Source of the DNA: Robiginitomaculum sp.
GTDB taxonomy: Bacteria > Pseudomonadota > Alphaproteobacteria > Caulobacterales > Maricaulaceae
Direction of reading: 5' to 3'
DNA length: 5,795 nt
NCBI GenBank assembly: GCA_002733485.1
Contig: NVVU01000046.1
Coordinates: 6,154-11,948, forward strand
In this document: positions 5,498 through 5,795 of the stretch, piece by piece
Position numbering within the stretch: position 1 is the stretch's first letter
Layout of the letters: the number at the start of each line of letters is the position of its first letter
The notes under the pieces: generated by a model
The model's input: the letters and a program-made list of their open reading frames with translations, nothing else
Told to the model about the DNA's origin: nothing
The model's database searches: none
Program-made: the position numbers and the translations under genes

Positions 5498-5534
5498 GCG
5501 GGGATAGGGTAACCCTGTCCCCGCCTGTTTTTTT
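5498..5534 (+). terminator. Strong intrinsic terminator, probably bidirectional
   Basis: The stem runs from GCGGGGATAGGG (5498-5509) to CCCTGTCCCCGC (5513-5524): 12 pairs including one T-G wobble, with a TAA loop. On the plus strand it is followed by CTG and seven T (5528-5534). On the minus strand the stem is followed directly by five T (complement of A at 5493-5497). It lies 41 nt past the stop of the minus-strand membrane-protein gene and would end that transcript. It would also stop any plus-strand read-through from gmk about 460 nt downstream of the gmk stop. Confidence 0.85.
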
Positions 5535-5564
5535 GGTTATAGAATAGACAATTTAGCGGCTGGG

Positions 5565-5795
5565 TTATGTCTGGCTATGGCGCAGTCTGACCATAAAGGT
5601 GCGGGCAATCAGCAACATGATCGGCAGGGCTAAAATGGGCAAGGCCCAGTCTTTGGCCATGGGGACGGGCAGGACAAGCCAGATGAATGCATAGCCAAAA
5701 CCGGCAATGACAAACATCCAGCCACCAAAGCGTTTAAGGCTTTGTTCGGTGGCGGACGAACATTGCTTTGCTCCCAATGGCACCAGTACTTTGGG
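5565..5795 (-). CDS. Hypothetical two-helix membrane protein, 5' partial
   Basis: This minus-strand frame is open from the right window edge to a TAA at 5567-5565, giving 76 visible residues. I do not recognise the family. Two hydrophobic stretches look like transmembrane helices: about residues 24-43 (FGGWMFVIAGFGYAFIWLVL) and about 50-67 (WALPILALPIMLLIARTF). They are joined by a short loop, PVPMAKD, and followed by a basic tail, VRLRHSQT. A GTG at 5783 could start a 72-aa protein, but the 12 nt visible upstream remain open and show no Shine-Dalgarno, so the frame may well continue outside the window. A terminator-like hairpin 41 nt downstream supports it as a real transcribed gene. It converges on gmk and is not part of that operon. 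No function can be assigned. Confidence 0.6.
   Translation of the reverse strand, partial: PKVLVPLGAKQCSSATEQSLKRFGGWMFVIAGFGYAFIWLVLPVPMAKDWALPILALPIMLLIARTFMVRLRHSQT

Larger units (their letters stand above)
5040..5564. other. Repeat-rich intergenic region between convergent units
   Basis: This 525-nt stretch separates gmk (plus) from a minus-strand membrane-protein gene. I find no believable coding sequence in it. The short open frames here read through the palindromic repeats and give low-complexity peptides such as DPPVKPENDE and LDYPDKPGND. From left to right it holds composite repeat 1 (5061-5139), a bulged hairpin (5189-5220), composite repeat 2 (5233-5323), the phased TTACCCCT array (5386-5489) and a bidirectional terminator (5498-5534). 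Positions 5140-5188, 5324-5385 and 5535-5564 show nothing I can name. Confidence 0.8.

Overview
The window is chromosomal DNA, most likely from an alphaproteobacterium. The evidence is the gene order fabG-acpP-fabF-mltG-yicC-gmk, the protein sequences (for example an AcpP with the GADSLD site and an alphaproteobacterial-looking FabF), and intergenic palindromes of the TGTCATT...CCGG-CTTGT-CCGG...AATCCAG type, which are widespread in that class. I cannot place it below class level from sequence alone.

Positions 1-5039 hold a compact plus-strand block. It starts inside fabG (5' end cut off by the window edge), followed by acpP, fabF, mltG, yicC and gmk. The first three carry out fatty-acid synthesis: FabG reduces 3-ketoacyl-ACP, AcpP carries the acyl chain, and FabF condenses it with malonyl-ACP. 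MltG is an inner-membrane lytic transglycosylase that ends glycan strands, YicC is an endoribonuclease family protein, and Gmk makes GDP from GMP. From fabF onward the genes overlap (GTGA, ATGA, then 11 nt), which suggests one translationally coupled unit. The 158-nt fabG-acpP gap is the only sizeable internal spacer. It holds a hairpin and probably an extra acpP promoter, though no promoter there is convincing.

Positions 5040-5564 are non-coding and lie between convergent units. They contain two composite palindromic repeats (5061-5139 and 5233-5323), a bulged hairpin between them, an array of seven TTACCCC(T/A) octamers spaced in near-integral helical turns (5386-5489), and a strong bidirectional intrinsic terminator (5498-5534).

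Positions 5565-5795 hold the C-terminal part of an unrecognised two-helix membrane protein on the minus strand, running in from beyond the window.

The coding part is ordinary conserved housekeeping. The signals worth a second look are in the 5040-5564 intergenic region, chiefly the helically phased TTACCCCT array, which I cannot assign to a known element. I see no evidence for a new multi-gene system here.
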